From CAYOEJ01 sp964403015 (lineage in GTDB: Bacteria > Actinomycetota > Actinomycetes > Actinomycetales > Actinomycetaceae), in NCBI GenBank assembly GCA_964403015.1, contig CAYOEJ010000022.1, positions 1 through 27,563 on the forward strand: a stretch of 27,563 bases of DNA, read 5' to 3'. A program made the position numbers and the translations under genes. The first letter of the stretch is position 1, and each line of letters starts with the position of its first letter. Shown piece by piece: positions 1 through 7,468 of the stretch. The notes under the pieces are model-generated. The model worked only from the letters and a program-made list of their open reading frames with translations, made no database searches and was not told where the DNA came from.

Positions 1-41
1 TGAGGGGTTCGAGTTCGAAATTGTCGCACCCGCACCCCTCA
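1..41. terminator. Possible stem-loop terminator at the window edge
   Basis: An 8-bp inverted repeat, TGAGGGGT at 1-8 and ACCCCTCA at 34-41, encloses a 25-nt loop. It lies 10 bases beyond the stop codon of the minus-strand peptidase gene, so it could end that transcript or a convergent one entering from the left. No clear T-run is visible and the loop is long, so terminator function is only a possibility. The structure may continue outside the window. Confidence 0.3.
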
Positions 42-51
42 CCACAGCGGA

Positions 52-2025
52 CTAGCCCAGCAGCTTCGGCGCCTTCCACTCCTTGCCAAGCGCGTGCTTT
101 TCGAGGAATGCGAGTACGGTTTCGTACCACAGCACCGAGTTAGACGGCTTGAGAATCCAGTGGTTCTCATCCGGGAAATAAAGGAATTTGTGGCCCTCCA
201 CGGGCGAGTCATGCAGAAGCTGGAACCACAGCGCTTGTGACTGGCCCACCGGCACCCGGTAGTCCTTATCGCCATGGATCACCAGCATCGGCACCTGAAT
301 CTGATCCGCAAACTGATGCGGTGAATACTCGGGCTGCTCGATCATCCACTCGTACCACACGCTGTTATCGGTGGTCCGTCCCATCATGTCGGTATCCCAC
401 AACGATGCGTGCGAGACGATGCAGGAGAAGCGATCGCCGGTATGGCCCGCGAACCAGTTCGCCATGTATCCGCCGTAGGAGCCGCCGAGTACGGCTGTGC
501 GCTCGCCATCAACGTCCTCGCGTTCCTCGGTTGCGTCGATCATTGCGAGGATGTCCGTAAATGGTGCGTCGCCAATCGCATCAGACCCGCGATCGATCAT
601 CTTTTGGCCGTAGCCGGTTGAGATGGCAGGATCCGGCAGGAGCACCGCGTAGCCGCGCGCCACGAAGACCCATGGATTCCAGCGCCACGTCCACGCATTC
701 CATGAACCCCACGGCCCGCCATGCACAAACACGAGCAGGGGAGCGGGTTCGGAATCGCTAGCGGACTCCGGAAGAGCAAGCCAAGCGCGTACGTCCGTCC
801 CGTCCTCGCCCTTGGCATGGACTTCTTCTAGACGCCCGGGAACCTCGAGCCTATCAACGGCCTCAATCTGCGTGACCTTCCCCTTGAGGCTAACCAGCAC
901 GGGTGTGGGCGCAGTGCCGACCCCGCCTTGAAGTGCGGCGATCCGACCGTCGTCGTTCAAGGAAATCGACGAATAGGCCTCGTCGTCGTTAGTAATCAGC
1001 GTAGGCATAGCGTCCGTGATGCCCGCGGTATAAATCGAAGCGCGACCTTCGCGATCCGCAACGAACGCAACCGAGTCGTCGTCGAGCCACATGACGTTGC
1101 TTGGCCAGTCGTCAAAGTCAGGTACGAGTTTGGTGAGTTCACCGGTGTTCAGATCGACGATCTCGGTCCACGCCTTTAGTGGCGCGCCCTGGCGACTGCC
1201 GTAGTCGACGGAAATGAGCGCTTTATCGCCGGACGGGCTGATAGCCTGCGGATAGTAGCTCGTGAGTGACGACGTCGATCCTTCGGCGAGGAGCTTCACT
1301 TCTGGGCGGAGTTGGTAGACGGACGTCCACGTGTCCGTGCGCTTGGCGTTGGTGACGCCCACGAGCACGGTCTTACCGTTATCGGAGACTTCGATGCTGG
1401 TGAGTCTTCCTCCCTGAAGGATATCTGCGGGTAGGTCGATTCGGGAAAGTTCGCACACGTCGTCGCCATAAAGAGATGGGGCTTCGGTCTCGAAGACCGC
1501 GGGGTAGGCGGGCCCCAAGTCATGATCCCAAAAGCGCACGGGGAACGACTCGTGCAAGATGCCACTCATGCCGCGCTCCTTGCGAGTTTTCAGCGTCTCG
1601 GCGTTGGCATCCTCATCGGACGATGCTGGAAGCACCGATGCAACGATGAAAAGTCGTCCGCCTGCCGGCGTGATGGAACTGATACCGCCAGCGCGGCGGA
1701 TAACCACGCGAGCCTCGCCCTCCGGCGGAAGCATCCAAATGGACGTGATTGAGTCGTCGTCGGCATCGTCGTCGGGACGATCAGAAGTAAAGTAGAGCTC
1801 CCCGCGCTCGCCGATCGCCATGAGGGACTCGCCTTTGGCAGATCGGGTGAGTCTGCGCGGCTCGCCGCCTGCGAGATCAACAAGGCGTGTTGCCCACCGA
1901 TCCTTCTTCTTGGAGAGTTCCGCAGCTGTGGCGATGAGACGGCCGTTCTTTGCGGTGACGCCATTCACGCGCGCAATGGCAATGAAATCGTCGAGGGTGG
2001 AAAAGGGATGTGTCTGTTCGCTCAT
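52..2025 (-). CDS. S9 family peptidase (prolyl oligopeptidase / acylaminoacyl-peptidase type)
   Basis: This 657-residue protein is a serine peptidase of the alpha/beta-hydrolase S9 family, which cleaves short peptides or removes N-terminal acyl-amino acids. No signal peptide is seen, so it is probably cytoplasmic. Residues about 1-400 carry repeated beta-strand and turn patterns typical of the beta-propeller that gates access. The catalytic domain follows from about 410, with the oxyanion-side HGGPWG at 435-440. The nucleophile motif GGSYGG is at 514-519 (Ser516). Asp588 lies in HGDKDYRVP and His622 in DENHW, completing a Ser-Asp-His triad. The length is normal for the family. The ATG at 2025 is favoured because a TAGACT hexamer lies exactly 6 bp upstream of it, which implies a leaderless mRNA. 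The gene is divergent from the PhnB-like gene. The exact peptide substrate cannot be read from sequence. Confidence 0.93.
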   Translation of the reverse strand: MSEQTHPFSTLDDFIAIARVNGVTAKNGRLIATAAELSKKKDRWATRLVDLAGGEPRRLTRSAKGESLMAIGERGELYFTSDRPDDDADDDSITSIWMLPPEGEARVVIRRAGGISSITPAGGRLFIVASVLPASSDEDANAETLKTRKERGMSGILHESFPVRFWDHDLGPAYPAVFETEAPSLYGDDVCELSRIDLPADILQGGRLTSIEVSDNGKTVLVGVTNAKRTDTWTSVYQLRPEVKLLAEGSTSSLTSYYPQAISPSGDKALISVDYGSRQGAPLKAWTEIVDLNTGELTKLVPDFDDWPSNVMWLDDDSVAFVADREGRASIYTAGITDAMPTLITNDDEAYSSISLNDDGRIAALQGGVGTAPTPVLVSLKGKVTQIEAVDRLEVPGRLEEVHAKGEDGTDVRAWLALPESASDSEPAPLLVFVHGGPWGSWNAWTWRWNPWVFVARGYAVLLPDPAISTGYGQKMIDRGSDAIGDAPFTDILAMIDATEEREDVDGERTAVLGGSYGGYMANWFAGHTGDRFSCIVSHASLWDTDMMGRTTDNSVWYEWMIEQPEYSPHQFADQIQVPMLVIHGDKDYRVPVGQSQALWFQLLHDSPVEGHKFLYFPDENHWILKPSNSVLWYETVLAFLEKHALGKEWKAPKLLG

Positions 2026-2031
2026 GAACCC

Positions 2032-2037
2032 AGTCTA
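2032..2037 (-). promoter_or_regulatory. -10 hexamer of a leaderless promoter (S9 peptidase)
   Basis: TAGACT on the minus strand is followed by 6 bases and then the ATG. Transcription would therefore start at or within a base of the start codon. No good -35 box is seen at the usual distance. Confidence 0.6.
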
Positions 2038-2059
2038 GAGTGTTCCGCCACTTGGGGTA

Positions 2060-2088
2060 TTGACGAGGAAAAATACGAGGTCTAGCGT
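2060..2088 (+). promoter_or_regulatory. Leaderless promoter of the PhnB-like gene
   Basis: TTGACG at 2060-2065, a 17-bp spacer, TAGCGT at 2083-2088, then 6 bases and the ATG at 2095. Both hexamers and the spacing fit a housekeeping sigma-70-type promoter, with transcription starting at the start codon. It overlaps the divergent peptidase promoter region. Confidence 0.65.
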
Positions 2089-2094
2089 GAGTTT

Positions 2095-2976
2095 ATGGCG
2101 ATGAATATTATTCCGAGCCTTTGGTTCGATCGCGTCGCTCGCGAAGCTGTCCAGTTCTACGTGTTAATTTTTGACGACGCCGAGACGTTGTTTACTAGCC
2201 ATTACCCGAAGTCTGGCCTCGCAGACTGGCAAGCGGAATTCGCGGGTAAGGAGCTCGAAATTCGATTCCGCATTGCCAACCTAGAATTTAGTGCCATCAA
2301 TGCCGGATCCGAGTTCCGGATGAATCCTTCAATTTCCATGATCGTCAACTTCGATCCAACCGATCGAGCCGATGCCCGCGCTGATCTCGAAGCAGTGTGG
2401 CACCGGCTTGCCTCCGAGGGTTCGGTCGTGCGGATGGAACTCGGTGAGTATCCGTTTGCCTCCCTCTATGGATGGGTCGAGGACCGCTATGGGCTCAATT
2501 GGCAGCTCATGGTCACCAATCCAGAAGGTGAGTCGCGACCCTTTATTACCCCGCAGCTTATGTTTACCGGGGAAGCGCCCCAGGCTCGCGCCGCACGCGA
2601 TCTATACATGTCGCTCTTTCCTGGTTCGGGTGAGGGGGTAACGCGGACGGCTGACGACGGTTCGGTCATGTACTGCGACTTCCAGCTAGCTGATCGTTGG
2701 TTTTCTGCGATGGATTCCTTAGGGCCGCAACACGATTTCACCTTCAATCAGGGATTGAGCCTTGTCGCAGAGTGTGACACTCAAGAGGAGATTGATCGAC
2801 TATGGGAGGCACTTTCTTCCGATCCGGACGCTGAAGTGTGCGGTTGGTGCCGCGATCGATTTGGTATGAATTGGCAGATTGTTCCATCGACTCAGTTCGA
2901 CCCATTAGATGATCCGGAAAGGTTCATGAAACTGATCGAGATGAAGAAGATCATTATTGAGGACCTCGAGGGCTGA
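2095..2976 (+). CDS. Tandem PhnB-like / VOC-superfamily protein
   Basis: The 293-residue protein has two copies of a PhnB-like (3-dmu-9_3-mt, VOC/glyoxalase superfamily) domain. The first covers about residues 1-145: it opens with a MNIIPSLWF strand followed by an AVQFYVLIF helix and ends in a DRYGLNWQL strand. The second covers about 150-280 (TPQLMFTG, an ARDLYMSLF helix, then a closing DRFGMNWQI). The two closing motifs (YGLNWQ and FGMNWQ) show an internal duplication. Some VOC members are metal-dependent lyases or dioxygenases, but PhnB-like proteins mostly lack a proven reaction, so no activity is assigned. The ATG at 2095 is preferred over the ATG two codons later because the -10 hexamer is placed for a leaderless start there. 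The reading frame runs, past a single TGA, into the following SRPBCC frame. Confidence 0.85.
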   Translation: MAMNIIPSLWFDRVAREAVQFYVLIFDDAETLFTSHYPKSGLADWQAEFAGKELEIRFRIANLEFSAINAGSEFRMNPSISMIVNFDPTDRADARADLEAVWHRLASEGSVVRMELGEYPFASLYGWVEDRYGLNWQLMVTNPEGESRPFITPQLMFTGEAPQARAARDLYMSLFPGSGEGVTRTADDGSVMYCDFQLADRWFSAMDSLGPQHDFTFNQGLSLVAECDTQEEIDRLWEALSSDPDAEVCGWCRDRFGMNWQIVPSTQFDPLDDPERFMKLIEMKKIIIEDLEG

Positions 2977-3036
2977 TCGATCGCGAAACGCCGAATATTC
3001 CGATACGTAAGCGAGTATCGAGCCGAGCAATCGCAG

Positions 3037-3507
3037 GTGTTCGATCTCCATCGCGATCCCGGCCTGTTTGAGGAGCTTACGCCTCCGGGCTTGGCTGACG
3101 TGACCATTCCTCATACAGGCGGTATCGAGCCAGGTTCTGAGGTGGTGCTCCGCGTGACCCATCCTCTGGTGGCGAGACTCCTGCCGAACGTCGCTCTGCC
3201 TGGATTCGGGCGCGGCCCAGTAGGTATTCCGTGGCGTGTTCGACATGTTTTGCTTGAGCCGCCCCATCGTTTCGAGGATGTTCAAGTAAGCGGTCCGTTT
3301 GCGCACTGGCATCATCACCACGTGTTTACGACGCCGGAGCCGGGACGTACGAGGATTACTGACGTTGTCGAGTGGGAAGTATCGTGGATACTCACGCCTG
3401 CGGCTCCTGTCATCCGCTGGCAACTCGGTAAATTGTTTTCTTATCGGGAGCGTGCCCTGACAAAGCTGCTAGCTGGAGACGGCTGGAACGAATTGTTGGT
3501 GGAGTAA
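3037..3507 (+). CDS. SRPBCC ligand-binding family protein; true start unclear
   Basis: From a GTG at 3037 this frame gives 156 residues resembling SRPBCC (START/Bet v1-like) proteins, which bind hydrophobic ligands in a helix-grip fold. Family-like landmarks are FDLHRDPGLFEELTPPG near the N-terminus, a central strand ending in HWHHHHVFT, and the closing long helix (WQLGKLFSYRERALTKLLA). However, the first strand of the fold appears to be encoded upstream of the GTG: codons 2992-3036 read RIFRYVSEYRAEQSQ, which matches the usual opening of the domain. No ATG, GTG or TTG lies between the preceding in-frame TGA (2974-2976) and 3037. An ATC at 2980 has a well-placed GAGGG 7 bases before it. The gene may use a non-canonical start, have lost its start, or be translated by readthrough from the PhnB-like gene. 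Confidence 0.7.
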   Translation: MFDLHRDPGLFEELTPPGLADVTIPHTGGIEPGSEVVLRVTHPLVARLLPNVALPGFGRGPVGIPWRVRHVLLEPPHRFEDVQVSGPFAHWHHHHVFTTPEPGRTRITDVVEWEVSWILTPAAPVIRWQLGKLFSYRERALTKLLAGDGWNELLVE

Positions 3508-3553
3508 AACTGTAGAAAAATCCAACGAGGGTCTGTGAGAGTGTGGTGCGGTT

Positions 3554-4048
3554 ATGGATTCGATCGAAAGTGTGGCTGGCGTTGGTGTGCCGCAAAGTGG
3601 GCCGGACAAGGCTGCGTTTACGCCCGGTCATACCGGCGTCAACGCGCCAGACATCAAAACGTCAATCACCGACGTTGACCCTGCGGAGTATGTGGAGACG
3701 TTGGAGAGCCCGCGCCGCGTGGAACACGGACGCCTTTTGCTTGACCTGTTTGGCCGGGTGACCGGTGAGCAGCCCGTGATGTGGGGTCCCACCATGATCG
3801 GATTCGGGCAGATGCACTACCGGTATGCCACGGGCAGGGAAGGGGACACCTTTTGTGTAGGTTTCTCCCCGCGTAAGGCGAAGATATCCCTCTACGGTTT
3901 GCCGCATGATCAAGCGAAGCTAGCACGGCTTGGAAAACACGCGGTGGGTGCTTCGTGTATTTACATCAATAAGCCTGAGGACGTCGATCTTGCCGTGCTT
4001 GAAGAGTTGATCCGGGAGGGTTGGGAGAATCCGGGCGACACCTGTTGA
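3554..4048 (+). CDS. DUF1801 domain-containing protein
   Basis: The 164-residue product matches the DUF1801 (YdhG-like) pattern. After a roughly 35-residue polar N-terminal stretch come YVETLESPRRVEHGRLLLDLF, then GEQPVMWGPTMIGFG, a YATGREGDTFCVGFSPRK strand pair and ISLYGLPH. It closes with the CIYINKPEDVDLAVLEELI segment that is typical of the family. The fold is related to small frataxin-like/YjbR-type domains; the biochemical role is unknown and none is proposed. No signal peptide or membrane segment is visible. The ribosome binding site is poor (a GAGAG about 12 bases upstream of the ATG), so the start could differ slightly. Confidence 0.8.
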   Translation: MDSIESVAGVGVPQSGPDKAAFTPGHTGVNAPDIKTSITDVDPAEYVETLESPRRVEHGRLLLDLFGRVTGEQPVMWGPTMIGFGQMHYRYATGREGDTFCVGFSPRKAKISLYGLPHDQAKLARLGKHAVGASCIYINKPEDVDLAVLEELIREGWENPGDTC

Positions 4049-4088
4049 GAATTCACCTGTGCGGGCGGAATGGTGCCATGAGACTTAG

Positions 4089-4137
4089 TCGACAGTAAAT
4101 TATTTCAAAACAGACTAAACTTAAATAAAACTTACGA
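4089..4137 (+). promoter_or_regulatory. AT-rich promoter region of the SulP gene
   Basis: This is an unusually AT-rich stretch in an otherwise GC-rich window. Candidate elements are TCGACA (4089-4094) as -35 with CAGACT (4111-4116) as -10 at 16 bp, or the overlapping TAAACT (4116-4121) as -10. The transcript would begin just before the leader hairpin. The exact start cannot be decided. Confidence 0.4.
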
Positions 4138-4174
4138 AAGAAGCCGGGCAGCCGAATTGGTTGCGCGGCTTCTT
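4138..4174 (+). promoter_or_regulatory. Leader hairpin (possible attenuator) of the SulP gene
   Basis: AAGAAGCCG (4138-4146) pairs with CGGCTTCTT (4166-4174). After a 1x1 mismatch, GCAGCC (4148-4153) pairs with GGTTGC (4159-4164), including one G-U pair, over a 5-base loop. The stem ends 6 bases before the GGAG ribosome binding site at 4181-4184. Its CTTCTT 3' side resembles an intrinsic terminator, but no longer T-run follows. Attenuation or control of ribosome access is inference. Confidence 0.55.
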
Positions 4175-4189
4175 CGTGCAGGAGATGAC

Positions 4190-5953
4190 ATGGACGACTA
4201 TCGCATCGATCCTCCCCGCAGGAGTATGAGCGAAAACATTGATTATGCACGCGGCATCCTCGGCGAGCAGCTGATCAACATCAAGGGTCTGTGGCCAACT
4301 CTCGATGACTATCGAGAGGTTCCGCGGACGTGGAAGGCCGATCTGATAGCGGGGATCACGGTGGGGATCGTTGCACTTCCACTCGCACTCGGCTTTGGTG
4401 TGGCCTCGGGAATGGGTGCTGCAGCAGGCCTCATCACTGCGATTATTGCTGGCATTGTTGCAGCGGTGTTTGGCGGTAGCCATCTGCAGGTATCCGGCCC
4501 AACGGGCGCGATGACGGTGGTTCTTCTTCCAGTCATCGCAACCCACGGCGTAGATAAAGTTCCACTACTGGCCGTGATGGCAGGCGTGATCGTGGTTGCG
4601 ATGGGTATGACGGGATTAGGAAAGATCGTCGATCTTATTCCCTTTCCGGTGGTTGAAGGCTTCACGTTCGGCATCGGCATTATTATCGCTTTGCAACAGC
4701 TGCCGCTCGTTACCGGTGGTCCAAAAGGTAGTAGCGAATCGTCACTGGTAGCGGCGTGGCAATCACTCATAGGTACCGATTGGCGGGCTGCCTCAGTTCC
4801 GCTTCTTGTCATGACCATCGTTATTGCTGTGCATCTGATTGGACGCAGACTTTCGAAGTCATTGCCCGTGGCGCTCATCGCGATTGTGATCGCAACCGTC
4901 GTCGCCCAAGCAGCGCATCTTGATGTGGCACGTATCGGTGAGCTGCCGAGCACGCTTCCGGCACCATCGTTCCCGGAAGTGGACTGGGGTCTCCTTCAAA
5001 GCCTCATAGGTCCAGCATGCGCTATTGCCGGACTGGCAGCTCTTGAGTCATTGCTGTCAGCGCGAGTTGCGGACGGTATGGTTCCCACCGTTCCCAACAC
5101 AAACTCCGACCGTGAATTGGTGGGGCAGGGCTTAGCGAATATGGCATCCGGCCTCTTCGGGGGTCTCCCCGCCACCGGCGCAATTGCGCGTACCGCGGTG
5201 AACTGTAAATCGGGTGGTCAAACCCGGCTCTCCATCATCGTTCACTCCTTCATCCTGCTCGGGGTTATGCTCGTCGCTGGACCGGTGGTTGCCTATATCC
5301 CGATGGCAGCACTCGGAGGGGTGCTCATCATGGTGGCTATCGGCATGCTTAACGTAGGGAAGGCGAAACGCATCATGACCGTCACGCGGGCGGATCGCAA
5401 CACCTTCCTTCTCACCCTTGCTTGCACGGTCCTATTGGACCTAGTAATGGCCGTCCTTTTAGGCTTTGCGATGGCAGCTCTGATGAGCCTGCGGCACATG
5501 GCAAACTACTCGGTTATTGCGCCCCAAGTGCTACCCGCCTCAACCTCCGACGGTCTCGTTGATCTCCCAGAAAAGCACGAGAACCTCCGCGAAAGCATCC
5601 GGATCTTTCGCATTGACGGCGCACTGTTTTACGGTTCGTCCGGGAGATTTATTGCCGAACTGAAGAAAGTCGATTCCGACACCAAGGTTGTCATTATTCG
5701 TTTTCACCGTATGCACGTGTTTGATGCATCAGGTGGTGAGGCTCTGCGAACCGCGGTTTTCAACCTCCATAGGCGGGGCATCCGCGTGATTGCACAGGGA
5801 ATGATTCCCGATCAGCTTCACACCGCTGAGCTTCTTGCTGGTATCGGTGCTCGCGAGCATCGGGAGAACCTCAAAGATGCTCTAGCCTTGGCGATAGAAA
5901 TTCAATCGGCAGGCGATGACGCAGATGCTTCGGGTGGCGTCATACCCGCGTAG
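4190..5953 (+). CDS. SulP family anion transporter with STAS domain
   Basis: Starting at ATG 4190 (GGAG 5 bases upstream) the protein has 587 residues, normal for bacterial SulP carriers. SulP proteins move sulfate, bicarbonate or dicarboxylates across the cytoplasmic membrane. A hydrophilic N-terminus (1-48) is followed by many hydrophobic segments up to about 435. The conserved SGPTGAMTV motif is at 102-110, ESLLSARVADG near 286 and GLPATGAIART at 325-335. The soluble STAS domain spans about 468-572, with the DASGG loop at 512-516 that is phosphorylated in some anti-anti-sigma relatives. The substrate is not decided: the core resembles both sulfate and BicA-type bicarbonate carriers, and no sulfur-assimilation or carbonic-anhydrase gene is nearby. 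The upstream TTG at 4157 is in frame but would place the start inside the leader hairpin. Confidence 0.92.
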   Translation: MDDYRIDPPRRSMSENIDYARGILGEQLINIKGLWPTLDDYREVPRTWKADLIAGITVGIVALPLALGFGVASGMGAAAGLITAIIAGIVAAVFGGSHLQVSGPTGAMTVVLLPVIATHGVDKVPLLAVMAGVIVVAMGMTGLGKIVDLIPFPVVEGFTFGIGIIIALQQLPLVTGGPKGSSESSLVAAWQSLIGTDWRAASVPLLVMTIVIAVHLIGRRLSKSLPVALIAIVIATVVAQAAHLDVARIGELPSTLPAPSFPEVDWGLLQSLIGPACAIAGLAALESLLSARVADGMVPTVPNTNSDRELVGQGLANMASGLFGGLPATGAIARTAVNCKSGGQTRLSIIVHSFILLGVMLVAGPVVAYIPMAALGGVLIMVAIGMLNVGKAKRIMTVTRADRNTFLLTLACTVLLDLVMAVLLGFAMAALMSLRHMANYSVIAPQVLPASTSDGLVDLPEKHENLRESIRIFRIDGALFYGSSGRFIAELKKVDSDTKVVIIRFHRMHVFDASGGEALRTAVFNLHRRGIRVIAQGMIPDQLHTAELLAGIGAREHRENLKDALALAIEIQSAGDDADASGGVIPA

Positions 5954-5998
5954 CTCACCGTCACATGCCGTTCGTCCACGAATTGGGCTTACCACGAA

Positions 5999-7267
5999 TT
6001 AGCCCTCATCGTCGTCGTCCTCAGGAAGAACGCGCTCCTTCGGAACGTGCGGAATATAGGTCAGCTCTGGATCGGGCTCATGAAGCGTACGGAACACGGA
6101 CCAAATGATGGCGGCGATCGGGATGGCGATAACTGCGCCCACCAGACCGCCAGCGAAACCACCGGCAGCCACAATCACAGCGACAAGAGCGGGGTGAAGG
6201 GAAACCTGCCTACCCATGATCAACGGTTGAAGCAGGTTGCCCTCAATTTGCCCAATGAGAGCGATTCCTAGGCCCACAACGGCAAACATGACGATGCCCT
6301 CGGTAGCCAGAGCAACGATCATTGCGATAATCATCGCTGCGGGAGCGCCAACGAGCGGGATGAAGGTGCCGATCATGACGAGAACGGCCAAAGGTGCCGC
6401 GAGTGGAATACCCAAGGCCCAGAGGAAGAGGAATGCGAGGATGCCGTTGATGATGGCGATGATGACCGTGCCACTGGCGTAGCCGGAGAAAGCGACCCAG
6501 CCGGCGTAAGCGCCGAGGTTGACGCGCTCGCGATTGCGCTGGGGGAGACGATTGAGGAACCAGAGCCACATTTCCTTCCCCGACGCGAGAAGGCACACGG
6601 TCACGAATACGGACAGTGCCAGAATCGTCATGATCATCGCAAACTGCCCGGCGTTCGTGGCAACCATCGACGCGATGTTTGTGGCGTTTTCTTGCACGTA
6701 CTGGGTGCCGGCGTCCACAGCGTTGGAAATGCCTTGGGTTACTTCCTCGCGGGAGAGGTCCACAGGCAGCGGGCCGTCGGTAATGAAGTTAAGGATGTCG
6801 TCAACACCTTCTTCGAACTGTTCTGCCAGTGTGTGCCACTCGTTCGCCACCGAGAAAATGACATAGGCGCCCAGACCACCGAGGAAGATGAACGATCCGA
6901 TAATTGACAGCGCGGTAGCAAGGGCACGCGGCATGAACTTATCGAGCCAGTCCACGATCGGCAGCAGAACCGACGTGAGAACGAAGGCGAGGAAGACGCC
7001 GAGGAACACCTCGCTGACAGATCCGATGACAGTGGTGATACCGATGACGACGATGGCGAGTCCGATGAGCCCCCAAGCTCCAATTCCGTACTTCACCAGC
7101 CAATGCGGAACCCCAAGCGCGTGTCTTTCGGATTTTGGAGGCGCAACCATGGCATCCCAGCTGCCGTGTGATTTCTCCTCGGCAATCTCGTCGATCGGAG
7201 CGTAGTTGGGTTCCTTATCGGAGTGCTTCTTCTTCGACGAGCGATTGAAGAGTTTTCCAAAAACCAT
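5999..7267 (-). CDS. AI-2E family transporter (membrane protein)
   Basis: This 422-residue integral membrane protein belongs to the AI-2E (TqsA/PerM/YdiK) family. Members are variously linked to autoinducer-2 export, Na+/H+ antiport or have no known substrate. A charged cytoplasmic N-terminus (1-50, rich in Lys and Ser) precedes hydrophobic segments at roughly 60-115 and 130-150. A soluble loop (about 155-205) follows, then a C-terminal hydrophobic block from about 210 to 385. This block contains IPLVGAPAAMI and the family-typical NLLQPLIMG. The tail is acidic (EDDDDEG). The ATG at 7267 has a GAGAGG ribosome binding site. It is convergent with the SulP gene and divergent from the dha genes. 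Transport of AI-2 itself should not be assumed. Confidence 0.88.
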   Translation of the reverse strand: MVFGKLFNRSSKKKHSDKEPNYAPIDEIAEEKSHGSWDAMVAPPKSERHALGVPHWLVKYGIGAWGLIGLAIVVIGITTVIGSVSEVFLGVFLAFVLTSVLLPIVDWLDKFMPRALATALSIIGSFIFLGGLGAYVIFSVANEWHTLAEQFEEGVDDILNFITDGPLPVDLSREEVTQGISNAVDAGTQYVQENATNIASMVATNAGQFAMIMTILALSVFVTVCLLASGKEMWLWFLNRLPQRNRERVNLGAYAGWVAFSGYASGTVIIAIINGILAFLFLWALGIPLAAPLAVLVMIGTFIPLVGAPAAMIIAMIVALATEGIVMFAVVGLGIALIGQIEGNLLQPLIMGRQVSLHPALVAVIVAAGGFAGGLVGAVIAIPIAAIIWSVFRTLHEPDPELTYIPHVPKERVLPEDDDDEG

Positions 7268-7390
7268 TCGAGCCTCTCAAGGGGTAGGTGCGTGGTGTGA
7301 GTGGGTGCGCAAATCGGTCTTTCAACCCTATCGCACAGATTCTCGAGGCCGGGTACTGGTGCGGCAATACGTGCAAGAGTCACGCTGTGG

Positions 7391-7420
7391 TTGCGACCCG
7401 CGTCACTTTTTCGAGATGAT
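7391..7420 (+). promoter_or_regulatory. Candidate promoter of the dha genes
   Basis: TTGCGA (7391-7396), 18 bp, GATGAT (7415-7420) is the best sigma-70-like pair in the 200-bp divergent region between the AI-2E gene and dhaKL. The -10 is poor. I found no convincing CRP-like or other operator palindrome in this region. Confidence 0.25.
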
Positions 7421-7468
7421 TGCGACGTATGGGCACTCGCCCTCACCAGCGATTTAAGCAGGAGAACC

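Noticed and set aside
4309..4953. Minus-strand open frame of 214 codons inside the SulP gene
   Set aside because: It is the antisense shadow of a well-supported transporter gene, and its translation is a low-complexity Thr/Pro/Ala/Met-rich string.
5974..6005. Repeated ccacgaatt and a weak GGGCT/AGCCC stem between the convergent SulP and AI-2E genes
   Set aside because: The stem is only 5 bp with a 10- to 11-base loop and no T-run, too weak to call a terminator.
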